Shown here: positions 37,811 through 53,769 of the stretch, piece after piece
Layout: each line of letters starts with the position of its first letter
Numbering within the stretch: the first letter of the stretch is position 1
Origin: Pipra filicauda
Taxonomy: Eukaryota; Chordata; Aves; Passeriformes; Pipridae
Reading direction: 5' to 3'
Assembly (NCBI RefSeq): GCF_003945595.2
Contig: NW_024104509.1
Location: 1,922,001-1,986,000 of the forward strand
Length of the DNA stretch: 64,000 nt
Notes under the pieces: model-generated
Seen by the model: only the letters and a program-made list of their open reading frames with translations
The model's database searches: none
Told to the model about the DNA's origin: nothing
Translations under genes and position numbers: made by a program

Positions 37811-37822
37811 AATTTCTTCTGT
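37811..37822. repeat. Target-site duplication, left, of RTE copy C
   Basis: AATTTCTTCTGT, identical to 39128-39139. Confidence 0.88.
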
Positions 37823-39127
37823 CCAAGGCTTTCGATACTGTGAGCAGAAAAGGTCTGTGGCAGATTTTGGAACATTTAGGATGTCCGCCCAATTTCCTTA
37901 AAATGATCATCTCACTCCACGAGAATCAGCACGGCCAAGTCAGATATGGCAATGCACTTTCTGAGCCCTTTCTAATAACAAGGCTGCATTCTTGCACCAA
38001 CCCTATTCACAGTCTTTTTCAGCAGGATGCTCCAAAGGGCCATGGCAGACCTTGATGATCAGGACGGTATCTACATTCGATACCGTACCGATGGAAGTCT
38101 TTTCAACCTAAGGTGACTGAAGGTCCACACCAAGACCTTAAACCATCTTGTCCGGGAGCTGTTTTACGCTGACGACGACGCCCTCATCGCCCACACAGAA
38201 GCAGCTCTGCAGCAGATGCTGCTGAGCTTTTGGGGCTGGAAGTGAGCTTGAAGAAGACAGAAGTTTTCTATCAACCTGTACCTCAGGAAGTCTTCCATCA
38301 TCCCCATATCACCATTGGCCAATCAGAGCTCAAATCAGTCCAGCAGTTTAATTACCTAGGTAGCATCATCTCCTCGGATGGTAAGATTGATGGGGAGATA
38401 GCAAAGGCATATAGAGCTTTCAGAAAACTCCATAAAAGAGTCTGGCGAAATAAACACTTGAAGAAAAGCACAAAGATCAGTGTTTACAGAGCCATAGTGC
38501 TGTCTACTCTTTTATATGGGTCCGAGTCATGGGTCATTTACCACCACTACCTGCGACTCCTAGAAGGCTTCCATCAATGCTGCCTCCGTACAGTCCTAAA
38601 CATCCACTGGTCAGATTATGTGACCAATACATCTGTTCTAGAACAAGCAGCAGTCACAAGTATTGAGGCCATGTTGCTGAGAACACAGCTTCACTGGACA
38701 GGGCATGTCTCCAGGATGAAGGACCACCGCCTCTCTAAGATCGTGCTTTATGGTGAACTTGCCACTGGCTGCCGCATGAGAGGAGCTCTGAAGAGGAGAT
38801 ACAAGGACTCCCTGAAACAACATCTCAGCCTTGACCATATTGACCTTCATCACTGGTCTGCTCTGGCCTCCAGTTGAGAGTTCTGGAGACACACCATCTA
38901 TAACGCTGCTGCTTCCTTTGAGAACACACGCAGGATCACTCTCGAGTATAAAAGACAACACGGAAAGAATCGTGTCTTGCTGATACCATCCAAGGAGTCT
39001 TTCTGCTGTGCCTTTTGCAACTGGATTTGTCTATCTTGCATTGGCCTCTTTAGTCACCACATTTGCACTTGTAGCAAATGTGGGTCGAGCCCTTCCCAAA
39101 TCTTCATTCACGAAGCCTAGCCATGAG
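37823..39127 (+). mobile_element. RTE-clade LINE (AviRTE-like), 5'-truncated copy C
   Basis: The longest copy here, about 1.3 kb, antisense to TMC1. It begins inside the reverse transcriptase at SKAFDTVSRKGLWQILEHLG and GCPPNFLKMI. The catalytic YADD codons are at 38165-38176, in a different frame from the pieces on either side, so there is at least one frameshift each way. Then come KKTEVFYQPVPQEVFHHPHI, NYLGSIISSDGKIDGEI, WTGHVSRMKDHRLSKIVLYG and GALKRRYKDSLKQHLSLDHI. Copy A has four extra codons (DNRL) after GEI, deleted in frame here. The 3' end is CTAGCCATGAG with no poly(A). Perfect 12-bp duplications bound it. RTE assignment is from motifs recalled, and the subfamily is inferred. Confidence 0.88.
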
Positions 39128-39139
39128 AATTTCTTCTGT
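39128..39139. repeat. Target-site duplication, right, of RTE copy C
   Basis: Second copy of AATTTCTTCTGT, directly after the 3' end of the element. Confidence 0.88.
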
Positions 39140-40080
39140 AAATTCAAATGATTTTCTGTTCCATCACAATTTTTGTCATGTCATGCAATTCTCCCTTTTA
39201 GGTACCTGTGGCTGTTACAGGTGTCTAGAAACAATCTCTCCAATTTTGTCTTTAGCCAAAGTTAATATGGCAAGGCTTTAGAAAGTGCACTGGGGATCAT
39301 GCAGATGTCATTTTACTTACAACAGTAATGTGTTATCTAAACCTTTCATTGCAAACAGAATGTCTCTTACTGTTCTCCTACTGTTGCTTTGTTAATATTT
39401 TGTTTAAAAACAAAGACTAAAGACTTTTAGAATTTTTAATTTCATGTCTTGAGTGTTGTTGTGTAATCATTTTAGTTGTATCTCATGCTACCTGGCAGGT
39501 AAAGATGATGAAAATGGTCTCATGTAGTGTGCATAGAAGGAGAAACTGTGGCAAAATCTAAACTAGCTTGAATGCAAAGCATATGTTTGCATAGGCAGGC
39601 CAAGCCAAAGTGTTTAGAAGGAACTAGAGTATATGGAGGTCTTGAAGACTTCAGAAACAAATTCAGCTTGACACTGGTAGTACAGACACATGAAATTCTG
39701 AATTGGAGAGAGTCATGACAGTCAAAGACTGAACCACAATACCTTTAGCACACCATCATACATTCTGATATGCCCCTCCCACATGACACAGACATTTCCT
39801 AAAAGCCATCACTTTTAAGCCAACAGACTGATATTCACAACAGGTCACTGCTCTACTCCTGAAGAATAGTTTGTCTTTAGTGTAGCAATAATGATAATAT
39901 TTACATTAAAATTAACTAAAAGATTTTCTGTTCTGTACCTCAGATAAAACTTCCTAAGGAATTGCTCAGTTTTCCAGGATTCCAGCTTTAGAATTATGCA
40001 CAATTAAACTTAATTAAACACTCAGCCTATCAGGTGCTAATGTTTATTATAGAAGCAGTTTTTCTGTGCTGCATCATTCA

Positions 40081-45362
<5,282 letters not shown>

Positions 45363-45491
45363 AAATCCATACTCCAAGTCCCAGCACCAGCAGTAATTGA
45401 AAAACCTAACAAAGACAGCTCTCAAGAAATCGCCAATTAGAATCGTGATGTATGTTGTCATCGTGTCAGACACTGTCAGGCGCACAAATTC
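45363..45491 (-). CDS. TMC1: TMC1 coding exon, end of TMC signature and pore helix
   Basis: 129 bp, phase 0 at both ends, acceptor TTAACAG, donor GTAAGT. It encodes [43 protein letters not shown]. With the preceding exon it completes the TMC family signature CWETxVGQE...RLTVSD. The Asp of VSD (codon 45467-45465) and the Thr four residues later correspond to mouse Asp528 and Thr532 in the pore helix. A membrane helix ([18 protein letters not shown]) is clear. Confidence 0.97.
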
Positions 45492-46670
45492 CTGTTAAGA
45501 GCAATATTCTCTTTTAACAATATATTTACGTAATTAATAGTTACAATAATAATGAAATACTGGACTAGATCTGTAATTGTGCTTCAGCATGGAAAAGACT
45601 CTGATCCTCCTCTATAATCACTTATTCTGTAATAGGCCAAGGGAAATACTGCCCCTCATTTGCCAGAGGTATCCTTTACTCTAATTTGTGCTTATATTTT
45701 CAGATGAGACTTCCTGGGAATGATTAGACTGGAAAAGATTTCCAGCCAAGATTGCTGCTATAACAGAAATCTGAGCTAATATCTTAAACTGCTGCAAATC
45801 CTCATTCCTCTACTTTTATTTTGGTATGTTCCACTAAAGCCTATTGTAACAGGCCCAATAGTCCAAAGCTTACCTCAATAGTCCAAAAAGCTATTACTCT
45901 CCCTGATCTGAAATTAAGGGGAAAGTTATTTCAGTGATGAGCTCTTGGTGTTAGCTTATTATTCAGCATCAGTGAAATGAATAGAGCGCCTGATTTTTCT
46001 CCCTATATGCTCCCTGCTGGTGATTTATTCATTCAGGAGGACAAATTGCCAGAGTGATGGAGAAACAGTGAAAGTGATTCAGAATTGAAGTTGTTTTTGT
46101 GGACAGAACAATAACAGCAAAGTATGATCAAACAGAGGAAAAGAATATGTTAGAAAATTGTTTGGAAACCACATTTTATATTGATGGGTTAATATGAATA
46201 AATACTCAACTGAATCAAAGAAAATAATTGAGCAGATTTACCATTTAATCACTATTGTTGTTTTACATTATTTTACTTATGCTAAAGACAGAGACAACTT
46301 CTCAAAAGCATACTGCTGTAAGAGCTGTCATACACACATGTCCTTGTTCTTCAAAATTGCTAAACGAGTTTTGCAAGACAAAGATGGAATCAGGAACAGG
46401 AAGATAAGTCAAGAGGATAGTGAAAAGAAGGGTAAAAAAATAAATGTTTTCAATGCTGTCAACTAACAGGAGAAAGAATTTCCTTCTAGACAGGGTTCAA
46501 AATACAATAATATAATTTTTAAAAAAAATTTTAGTTCAAGGAAAGGTCCCACATCTGCTTCTGTTCACCTTTTCCCACCTTAATGACACACTAGCAGAAA
46601 CAAAGAGAGTTTAGACATCATATTGTGTAACTGACCTGTTTTAAATATGAGTTCAAAGCAGATATATTAC
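45492..46670 (-). other. TMC1: TMC1 intron
   Basis: 1.2 kb. No repeat recognised. The 90-codon plus frame at 46194-46466 has no motif. Confidence 0.75.
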
Positions 46671-46823
46671 CTGTCCCACCATTGTTTCCCAGCATGGCCC
46701 TCTGGGGACATCAGCAGGGTCCACCTGTATTGGAGGAGCAGTCGAATTTTCTGGAATAGTACCATTGTACAGACTGGCTTCCCATATTGTCATGTTATAT
46801 TTGACTATCTTTTCTTCTTCCAA
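46671..46823 (-). CDS. TMC1: TMC1 coding exon, sequon-bearing loop with CWET
   Basis: 153 bp, phase 0, acceptor TTACTTAG, donor GTAATA. It encodes [51 protein letters not shown]. Three N-x-S/T sequons (NMT, NGT, NST) fit an extracellular loop. CWETMVGQ is the first half of the TMC signature. LEEEKIVK following EINLK of the previous exon matches INNKIEEEKLVK of human TMC1 and not TMC2, which supports both the gene identity and the splice choice. Confidence 0.97.
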
Positions 46824-47072
46824 CTAAGTAAAAAAATAAATTGGGAGAAAAAAAAAAACAACAACAACAAAAAAAACCCAGCATGAGCTTGTTACAAACT
46901 CTCAGTGTGTTCTGTTCCAAGATTCCCATGATAGTTCAGGCATGGATGTAATTTAAGTATAGAAAGAAAAGTATATCTTTCACTGACATGCCTGTAATTG
47001 ACTGGAAGTCCTCATTTCCTCGTTCTTGCCCAGTGACATGTTAAAAATAGTGAAGGGTAGTAAATATCTTGC
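46824..47072 (-). other. TMC1: TMC1 GC-AG intron, 249 bp
   Basis: The donor is AAG|GCAAGA at 47073/47072, with GC at 47072-47071, and the acceptor is TTACTTAG. No GT donor nearby keeps the known protein sequence. The intron contains an A-rich CAACAACAAC patch near 46859-46870. Confidence 0.88.
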
Positions 47073-47252
47073 CTTGAGGTTGATTTCATCCATTAGGGCG
47101 ATAATGAAAGTGTAGAGATTGCCAAGAAAAAGGGCAAAGATTCGTCCCAGCTGCCATCTTAGAGCTATTCGAGGGTGGTAATTCTCCAGGGAACTGATTA
47201 CATCAAACAAAGTTGGACAGAACATTCCTAAAAGTGACATAACCATGTTCAC
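47073..47252 (-). CDS. TMC1: TMC1 coding exon with pore helix, Met412 and Asn447 equivalents
   Basis: 180 bp, phase 0, acceptor CTCCACAG. It encodes [60 protein letters not shown]. The Met of LLGMFCP (codon 47225-47223) matches mouse Met412, the Beethoven deafness site, and the Asn of FLGN (47120-47118) matches mouse Asn447. Both wild-type residues are present. The first residue is Val where human has Met. Confidence 0.97.
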
Positions 47253-47720
47253 CTGTGGAGGAAGGGGAGAAAAAAGTTTACAGTGAAATGTTAGAAATTA
47301 ATTCTTCTATTATTATTTATTTGGATGAAAAAGCCATTACTACTTCACATTAGGGTTTTGATTTAATAAAAACCAAAATCCAGTCTTAAGTATCACAAGT
47401 TGTTTTCACAAAGGAAGAAAGATTTGAAAAGTCAGTTGCAATCTACTTTAGATGGATATAAGATTTTTTTTTTCATTTTCCATTTCACATAAATTTCAAA
47501 AATATTCAAATGTTAATTATTCTGACCATAATCTACAATTTAACTAAAATTCTACTCTAACAGGACTTAACAAAACCTATCTCTAGTACTGGTTTATGCT
47601 ATCATCTCTACCACATCTTCCCCAAAGACAGACAGATACTCTATAAAAAACTTTCCTACAAAAATACTGCACTAAATTTAATTTATCTGAGATCTCACCT
47701 ATAATTAATTCTAGATGTTA

Positions 47721-48510
47721 CAGAATCATAGAATCACAGAGTATCTCAAGTTGGAAGGGACTCATAAGGATCATCAAGTCCAACTCCCTGCTCTCCACAG
47801 GACTACCCAAAGAAAGCCAAATAAATAAGAGTGTCATCCAGACACTCTTTGAACTCTGACAAGCTTAGTGCCCTGACTACTTCACAAGGGAGCCTGTTCC
47901 AGTGACTCACCACACTGTCTGTGAAGAACCTTTATCTAATGTCCAATCTGAATTTCCTCTGATGCAGCTTCATTCCCTTTCCTTGTGCTCTGTTGCTGGT
48001 CCCCAGAGAGAGCTCAGTGTCTGCCCCTCTGCTGCTCCCCTTTGATGGGATCACCACTCAGCCTGTTCTTCTCCAAGCTCAACAGGCCAAGTGACCTCAG
48101 CGGCTCCTCTTTAGTCTGGCCATCAAAGCCTTTCACCATCTTGGTCACTCTGGACATGCTCTAATATTTTGATTCTATTGAAGCACCCAAACTGCACACG
48201 GGACTCAAGGTGGGGACACACCGGTGCAGAGCAGAGTGAGACAATCACCTCCCTCAACCTGCTGGTGATCCTGTGCCTGATGCACCCCTGGACATCATTG
48301 TCCCTTTTGGCTGACAGTGCACTGCTGACTCATATTCAACTTTCATCTACCCAAACCCCTGGATCTTTTTCTCTGGAGCTGCTCCCCTGCCTCTCATCCT
48401 TCCACTGGTACGTATACCCAGGATTACCCTATCCCATGTGCAGAATCCAACACTTATTCTTGTTAAATTTCATGTGGTTGGTGATTTCATACAGCCCAGC
48501 TCTCCATTTC
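47721..48510 (-). mobile_element. CR1 LINE, 3' part, in sense with TMC1
   Basis: On the plus strand it starts with the inverted tail CAGAATCATAGAATCACAGA, then the inverted terminal phrase GGATCATCAAGTCCAACTCC, and runs through the inverted ORF2 C-terminus to about 48510 (AATTTCATGTGGTTGGTGAT). About 790 bp, 5'-truncated. Stops interrupt the frame. Confidence 0.93.
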
Positions 48511-49480
48511 GTATCTCATCTCCTCAATTCGTAAGAAAATTCAAATCAGTCCCTCTTCTTTCAGCCTGATTTTCTTAGAAACCTCTAATAAAATTAACTC
48601 ATCATCTTAGCAGTATGGAAATGGAACAATTTTACTGGAACAAAACAAAACAAACAAAAAACACAAGACATAACAAACAAAAATACAACATAACTTATAA
48701 ATGCTACAGATGAGTGAGACATTCCAGTAATGTGACATTCCTAAGTGATGGCTGAAAGTTATTTCAAGTCTACTTGAACCTTGTTGTTCTAATTCATTTT
48801 GCCAGCCATAAATGAAAAGGAATGAAAAAGTTTAAGAGTGCAGTTAATTACCTTCAATGTGAAATAACACTGTATTACAAAACATGTGTCTGTAAGGGAC
48901 TAAAAACAATAAACAATAAACAGGAGATATTTTCTCTATCTAAGTTATAAAGGTTGTTAGAAAGCACAAAGATGTTTATTTGAGATTCATCATACCAGAA
49001 CAACCAAGAAGAATAACTTGATTTAGTCACCAAAAAATTAATTGTTCACAGGACCGTAGTATTCTAATTGCTCTGCAACAAGCTTTTCTGAGCCATGCTT
49101 GAATCCATTTTGCTAGAACAAGTATAAACTTTTAAAAATTTCTGATTTTCTGCTGCCAAGAGAGTTAAAACTGTTCTTGCTTCTTGGAAATAATATGGCA
49201 GCAGAAAGGCACTAAACCAACAAATAAATTCACTCACTTGCAAATGTGTATGTTCCTACTACTAAAAATTTACGTACATTTGACTGGTGTTCTTGATGAA
49301 TAGAAGTAAATAGTTTTCTTTTTGTTTTTATATTCTTGGTTTTTAATGACTTCTAGAGCTTACAAATGAGTTTTGGGGTTTTTTTGCACTTGTAGGCAAT
49401 TAGTGTATTCTGTGCATGGCTTGTGGCACCCCCTGACAAATATGTAGATATTGTATTAATGATTACAGGAATTCACTGAT

Positions 49481-49501
49481 GTTTATTTATTTATTTATTT
49501 A
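49481..49501. repeat. (TTTA)n microsatellite
   Basis: Four to five TTTA units, in the TMC1 intron. Confidence 0.85.
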
Positions 49502-51399
49502 GATGGCGTTATTCGTAATTAGGATTATCTTGTTAAAGTAATAAGTCACTGTTACCTCATAACATTCAAAAGAGAAACAACCAGTTAAAAACTTGTAGCT
49601 ATCATCTGTTGCATCACTTGGATTTATAACTTAAAAAGACAGGATTTACATTTGAATGACTGCTACCTTTTACCTTATTATATTAACAGTTCTGTTGAGT
49701 TTCATACATTAGTGCTTTGAATAAATTTTCACTTATGAGAATTGTCCTATTTTTTGTGCTTATAGTAGGTGATGAGAGTTTGGTCGTAGAAGTATTCATT
49801 AATTTCTCTTTGTACTGAACTGCACAAACTTGATCTTAAGGTCTTCAAAGTATCTAACATAGTGTATACCACATTGTCTTAGTCACCATCAGACCTAAGA
49901 AATTATGCTCACTATGGCCCAAAATGGCAACAAGTCAACTACAGGTAGTGTGACTAACCACAAATTCCTAAAATTCAGACTAATTGTAACTGGATTTGTA
50001 TCCTGTTTATCAATAGGAATGCTGGGTCTTGTTGTGGTGCTGAAGAGCTCAAAATTGTCACTGACTCCGGTGTCTCATTCTCCCATGGGAACAAGTCCCA
50101 GAGGCATAAGAGGAGATGTTCTGGGTCACACCAAAGGCTGGTGGAGGCAAACAGGTACAGGCAAACAGGGATGAGCAATAACAGGACAAACATATATGAA
50201 TAAGTCATAGACTACAACTACATTAAGTTTTGGGAACTTGTTCATTCAGGTCTGTTCATTATGCATCAAGTAACACACAGAGTATTTCTCTTTTATGCCT
50301 TATATAAATCTTCCTTCACATAAAAGTAAATTTTGGTACCCATAGCACTGGCATCCATCATCTACCATTCCTTCCCTTTCGCTTTTTCTGAACCTGGCTT
50401 CTACTTAATTTATTTTATGTCCCTTAGTTCTCATACTGGAATACATAGTAAACATATTTTAGGAGAAAAGGTGTGTTCTTTGGGCAGTACTACATATAGT
50501 ACCTGTTAATTTTATTGAAAGTTTTCTTGTTGTTACATGTGAGAGGCAGGACAGAAGGCACTGCTTTTTTTCCTCTCAAACATTCACTTTCTATATTCTT
50601 ATTATTTTCTACATTTTTTACCACGTATCTGAATTATGTCTGTTTTTTCTCATTTGCTTTCTGTCTCCATTTTACCATGCCTTGACTGCTCATGCTCCCC
50701 ATCTCCAAAGCACTTCTAATTTTGGGGAACAGATGCTATTAAGGTAAGAAGCTAAACGAGGTACAGCAATTTGAAAGTTGAAAAGTGAGAAATTATTACA
50801 AATGAAAATGCAAAGCTTTAATGAGACAGAATGCAACATATTGATTTTTCAAGATATAAAAACCATGATGGGGTTCTAAATTTCAAAAGTATAAACTTTT
50901 CTCATATATTTTCAAAGATATAGTAGCATTAGGCACAGATTAGACAAAAACAAATGGTATAGGACCCTTGGACAGGGCAGACGGAATGGGAAGGCTTGAG
51001 TTTCAACCTCCTGCTACGCTGCAGAGCTGTATCCATGAGGCCCCAGATAACTTTGTGCCCACACACCAGTCACTTTGCTTAGGACAGTCTCAGAGGAAAG
51101 CATCAGGAAACTGGGTTCCTTGAGTAGAGCTTGTGAATTCAGAGTGTCTGGAAAACAATCTTAAGAGCACAGAGGAGGAAACATAATGGCCTCAAATGGA
51201 AACTAAATACAAAGCATTGTATTGACATTTGAAAGAAGCAACCAAGAAATTTTATGAAGCAGGAGTCAAAAGCACTTCTTTTGTTAGATATTTACCACCC
51301 ACACTCAGAATATTTAAATATCAAGAAAAAAATGCAACATGCAAAGCAGAGGAACACAGTTTCAAACCACATCTATCATAGAAATATGCTAGCACGAAC

Positions 51400-51594
51400 T
51401 TCATTTCTTTCCCACCACCCGTAGTTCTCCAGACCTTCCAAGGCAAATTTCTGGGATCTTCTGACAACAAAAAAGATGAGGTAGCCACTTCCAGCAAGTG
51501 TGCATAGGGCTAAGAAGTTAGCAAGAACCCTCAGAAATCGAGTCAAGTGAATATTTTCTTCTTTTCGGCTCTCCTGCTCCTCCACGATTGCTTC
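51400..51594 (-). CDS. TMC1: TMC1 coding exon, membrane helix
   Basis: 195 bp, phase 0, acceptor AAGTGCAG. It encodes EAIVEEQESRKEENIHLTRF, LRVLANFLALCTLAGSGYLI, FFVVRRSQKFALEGLENYGW and WERNE. The NIHLTRFLRVLANF phrase and one membrane helix (VLANFLALCTLAGSGYLIFF) are clear. The next residues (VNMVMS) continue without a frame change in the following exon. The donor GTTCGT departs from consensus at +3 and +4, and the exon ends in A. Confidence 0.95.
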
Positions 51595-53624
51595 CTGCAC
51601 TTGTTAGAAAGAAAAAAATATTACAAATACTTTAATGATCAAGGCCCTGTATTACTTCCTAAATTGTTAAAAGTCAGTTAAATAAATTATAAAGATGCAA
51701 ATGCACATCTGCATTTCATGTTTTGAGATGAGCTTATACTATCTCATAAAGTCTTGTTTAGGCCTTGGTAAATTCTGGGGATTTGGCTCCCAGGGTCTGC
51801 TTTGCCTTTGTTGAGTGTGTCCCCACTGAGTCTTGTTACGCTTGTACTCATGTGCCAACAAGAAACTAGTACGTTTTGTCAGCTTGCAAGGTGATATGAG
51901 GCTGAGTGACACAGCAGGATAGATGTGTGATTATCTGTCAGCAAAGGAACTGTCACACTTTAAAAATGTGCATTTGTGAGAAAAGAGGAAAAAGTTTCAT
52001 TCTGAAAGTCAGCAATTTGAAGGGAATAAAAATACAGTCCAGATGTAGGAATCCCAGAAGAGGCAGACAGTGCAGACCTTCAGTCTTCAGAATAGAATAT
52101 TTGTCCCACATTTACCCTTGGCCATGACTGATAAATATTAAGACTGGTGTAACTCTAGTCTCCAGCTTTTTGCTGTAGAAGGAACTTTTACTGTGGAGTG
52201 TCCTCATGAAAGGGAGTTCGGTTACAGAGATAAGTTGCCCAGAGGGGAAGCTGAACTCCTGCATTGTAATAATTGCCCTGCATGGCTCTGCTTTTTTTAC
52301 AGCTTGCATTTGTCACATAAATGAAAGGAGATTGCCGCAGCTTTTGAACAGAACTCCGATGACCTCACCCAAGTCAAGACTTCACCCTTTATCTCTGAGG
52401 TTCTTTGCTCATTTGCAAGGATCACTGTAAATCTTCATGAGTTTATTTCTCAAAATTAAGCCTTTGTCTCAATTGATTTGTTATCTTCCCCAAATATCTT
52501 TCAGTATCTGACTCTAATAGGCAGACAGGGAAAGCTGATAGAGTTTCAGTGCTTTAAGTCTATATTTCTTCAGTATTTGTTTTCCTAGGATCTTTTCTTG
52601 ATGACTTACGCTGACTTTGAGTGCATTTATCTGTTATGCCTGCAGTTGAGAAGATGGGCAGGAGGCGTTGGTAAATTGGCAATATCCCTACTGTGGACAG
52701 GAAAGGTGGTGTGTGCAACTGAGCAGTGCAGCTGGCGCTCAGTCCTCCAGCTCCCCTCATGCATGTTGTCAGTGACACTGCAAGCCTAGCATATTCTTCA
52801 TTGTCTGGCAACATTTTGCCAGTGTATTCCCTGCATATTATTACATGGAAAAATAAATTTTCCTTTACATGATACACAGATGTGTCCCAGAGACCCCAGT
52901 GTGGAAACTTATTCTTTCACATTCAACATATAGAATATATCCCCTTCACTGTTTTCACTGTGGTGCATCTCGCTCCTTGCCCCACATTCCTCACACAGTG
53001 ACTCTTGAAATCAACATACCTGTACAGTGAAAAGAGGTCTAAGAACATCTTACATTGTTTTGCAAATTGGGCTATATTTCGTAATTAATTTGAAAATAAA
53101 AACATTACATTGTGCAAGGAAAGTAATCTTCTTTTCTTACTGAAAAGCAGGTATACACTCAAAATTCTGAGGCCAATTCTTATGACATGATAAATAGCCC
53201 TTTATAGATTATTCTATTATTTTATTTTATGATATCTCTTCTCTGTAACAAGAGAAGGTGGTAATGTGAGGTTAGCAACATATGACCAACATCCAAAAAA
53301 AATTTTTTCAGACGAGTACCATAGAAATTGGAAGCCATCAGAGATGAGAAAAAGGAAAATACTATTTTTACAGTAGAATAATTTTTCTAAAGCTTGTACT
53401 GTCAGCATGGAGGACACAAGACATGATAAACCTTTTTCTTCCAAAATTAAAATGAAAAAATAAGATGACAAGGCACAAAGTCTCAGATTCAGAAGGGTAT
53501 GATGCCAGTTTGAGTTTAAGCTTCTAGGCCCCAGGCACAACTTACACTTGGCCTTAGTTCCATCTGATTCACATTAATGTGAAAGACAAATACTGTTACC
53601 TCTCCTTAGTGAGCTCTGTTTTAC
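51595..53624 (-). other. TMC1: TMC1 intron
   Basis: 2.0 kb. No repeat family or RNA recognised. Confidence 0.8.
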
Positions 53625-53769
53625 CTTAAAGCTTGTTGTGATGGAGGCAAACTTATTATCTGCTGTCTCAGGATTGCCAATCAGGTAGTCCCAGCTTGTA
53701 AACATTTTCCAGCTGAAATTAAAACTAGTATCATCTCCGCCACCGTCGTCATTTGCATTTCTTGCCATT
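53625..53769 (-). CDS. TMC1: TMC1 coding exon, acidic loop
   Basis: 145 bp, acceptor TTTTGTAG, donor GTAAAA. The first base completes a Thr codon. It encodes [61 protein letters not shown] is characteristic of TMC1; TMC2 has a different linker here. [16 protein letters not shown] is shared across the TMC1/2/3 group. Confidence 0.96.

Larger units (their letters stand above)
47253..51399 (-). other. TMC1: TMC1 intron with a CR1 copy
   Basis: 4.1 kb. Contains the CR1 at 47721-48510 and a short TTTA tract at 49481-49500. The 89-codon plus frame at 49905-50174 has no family match. The donor at the upstream side (GAA|GTTCGT) is weak. Confidence 0.8.

Noticed and set aside
49905..50174. 89-codon frame on + with one hydrophobic segment
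   Set aside because: No motif, intronic and antisense to TMC1. One hydrophobic run in AT-rich DNA is common.
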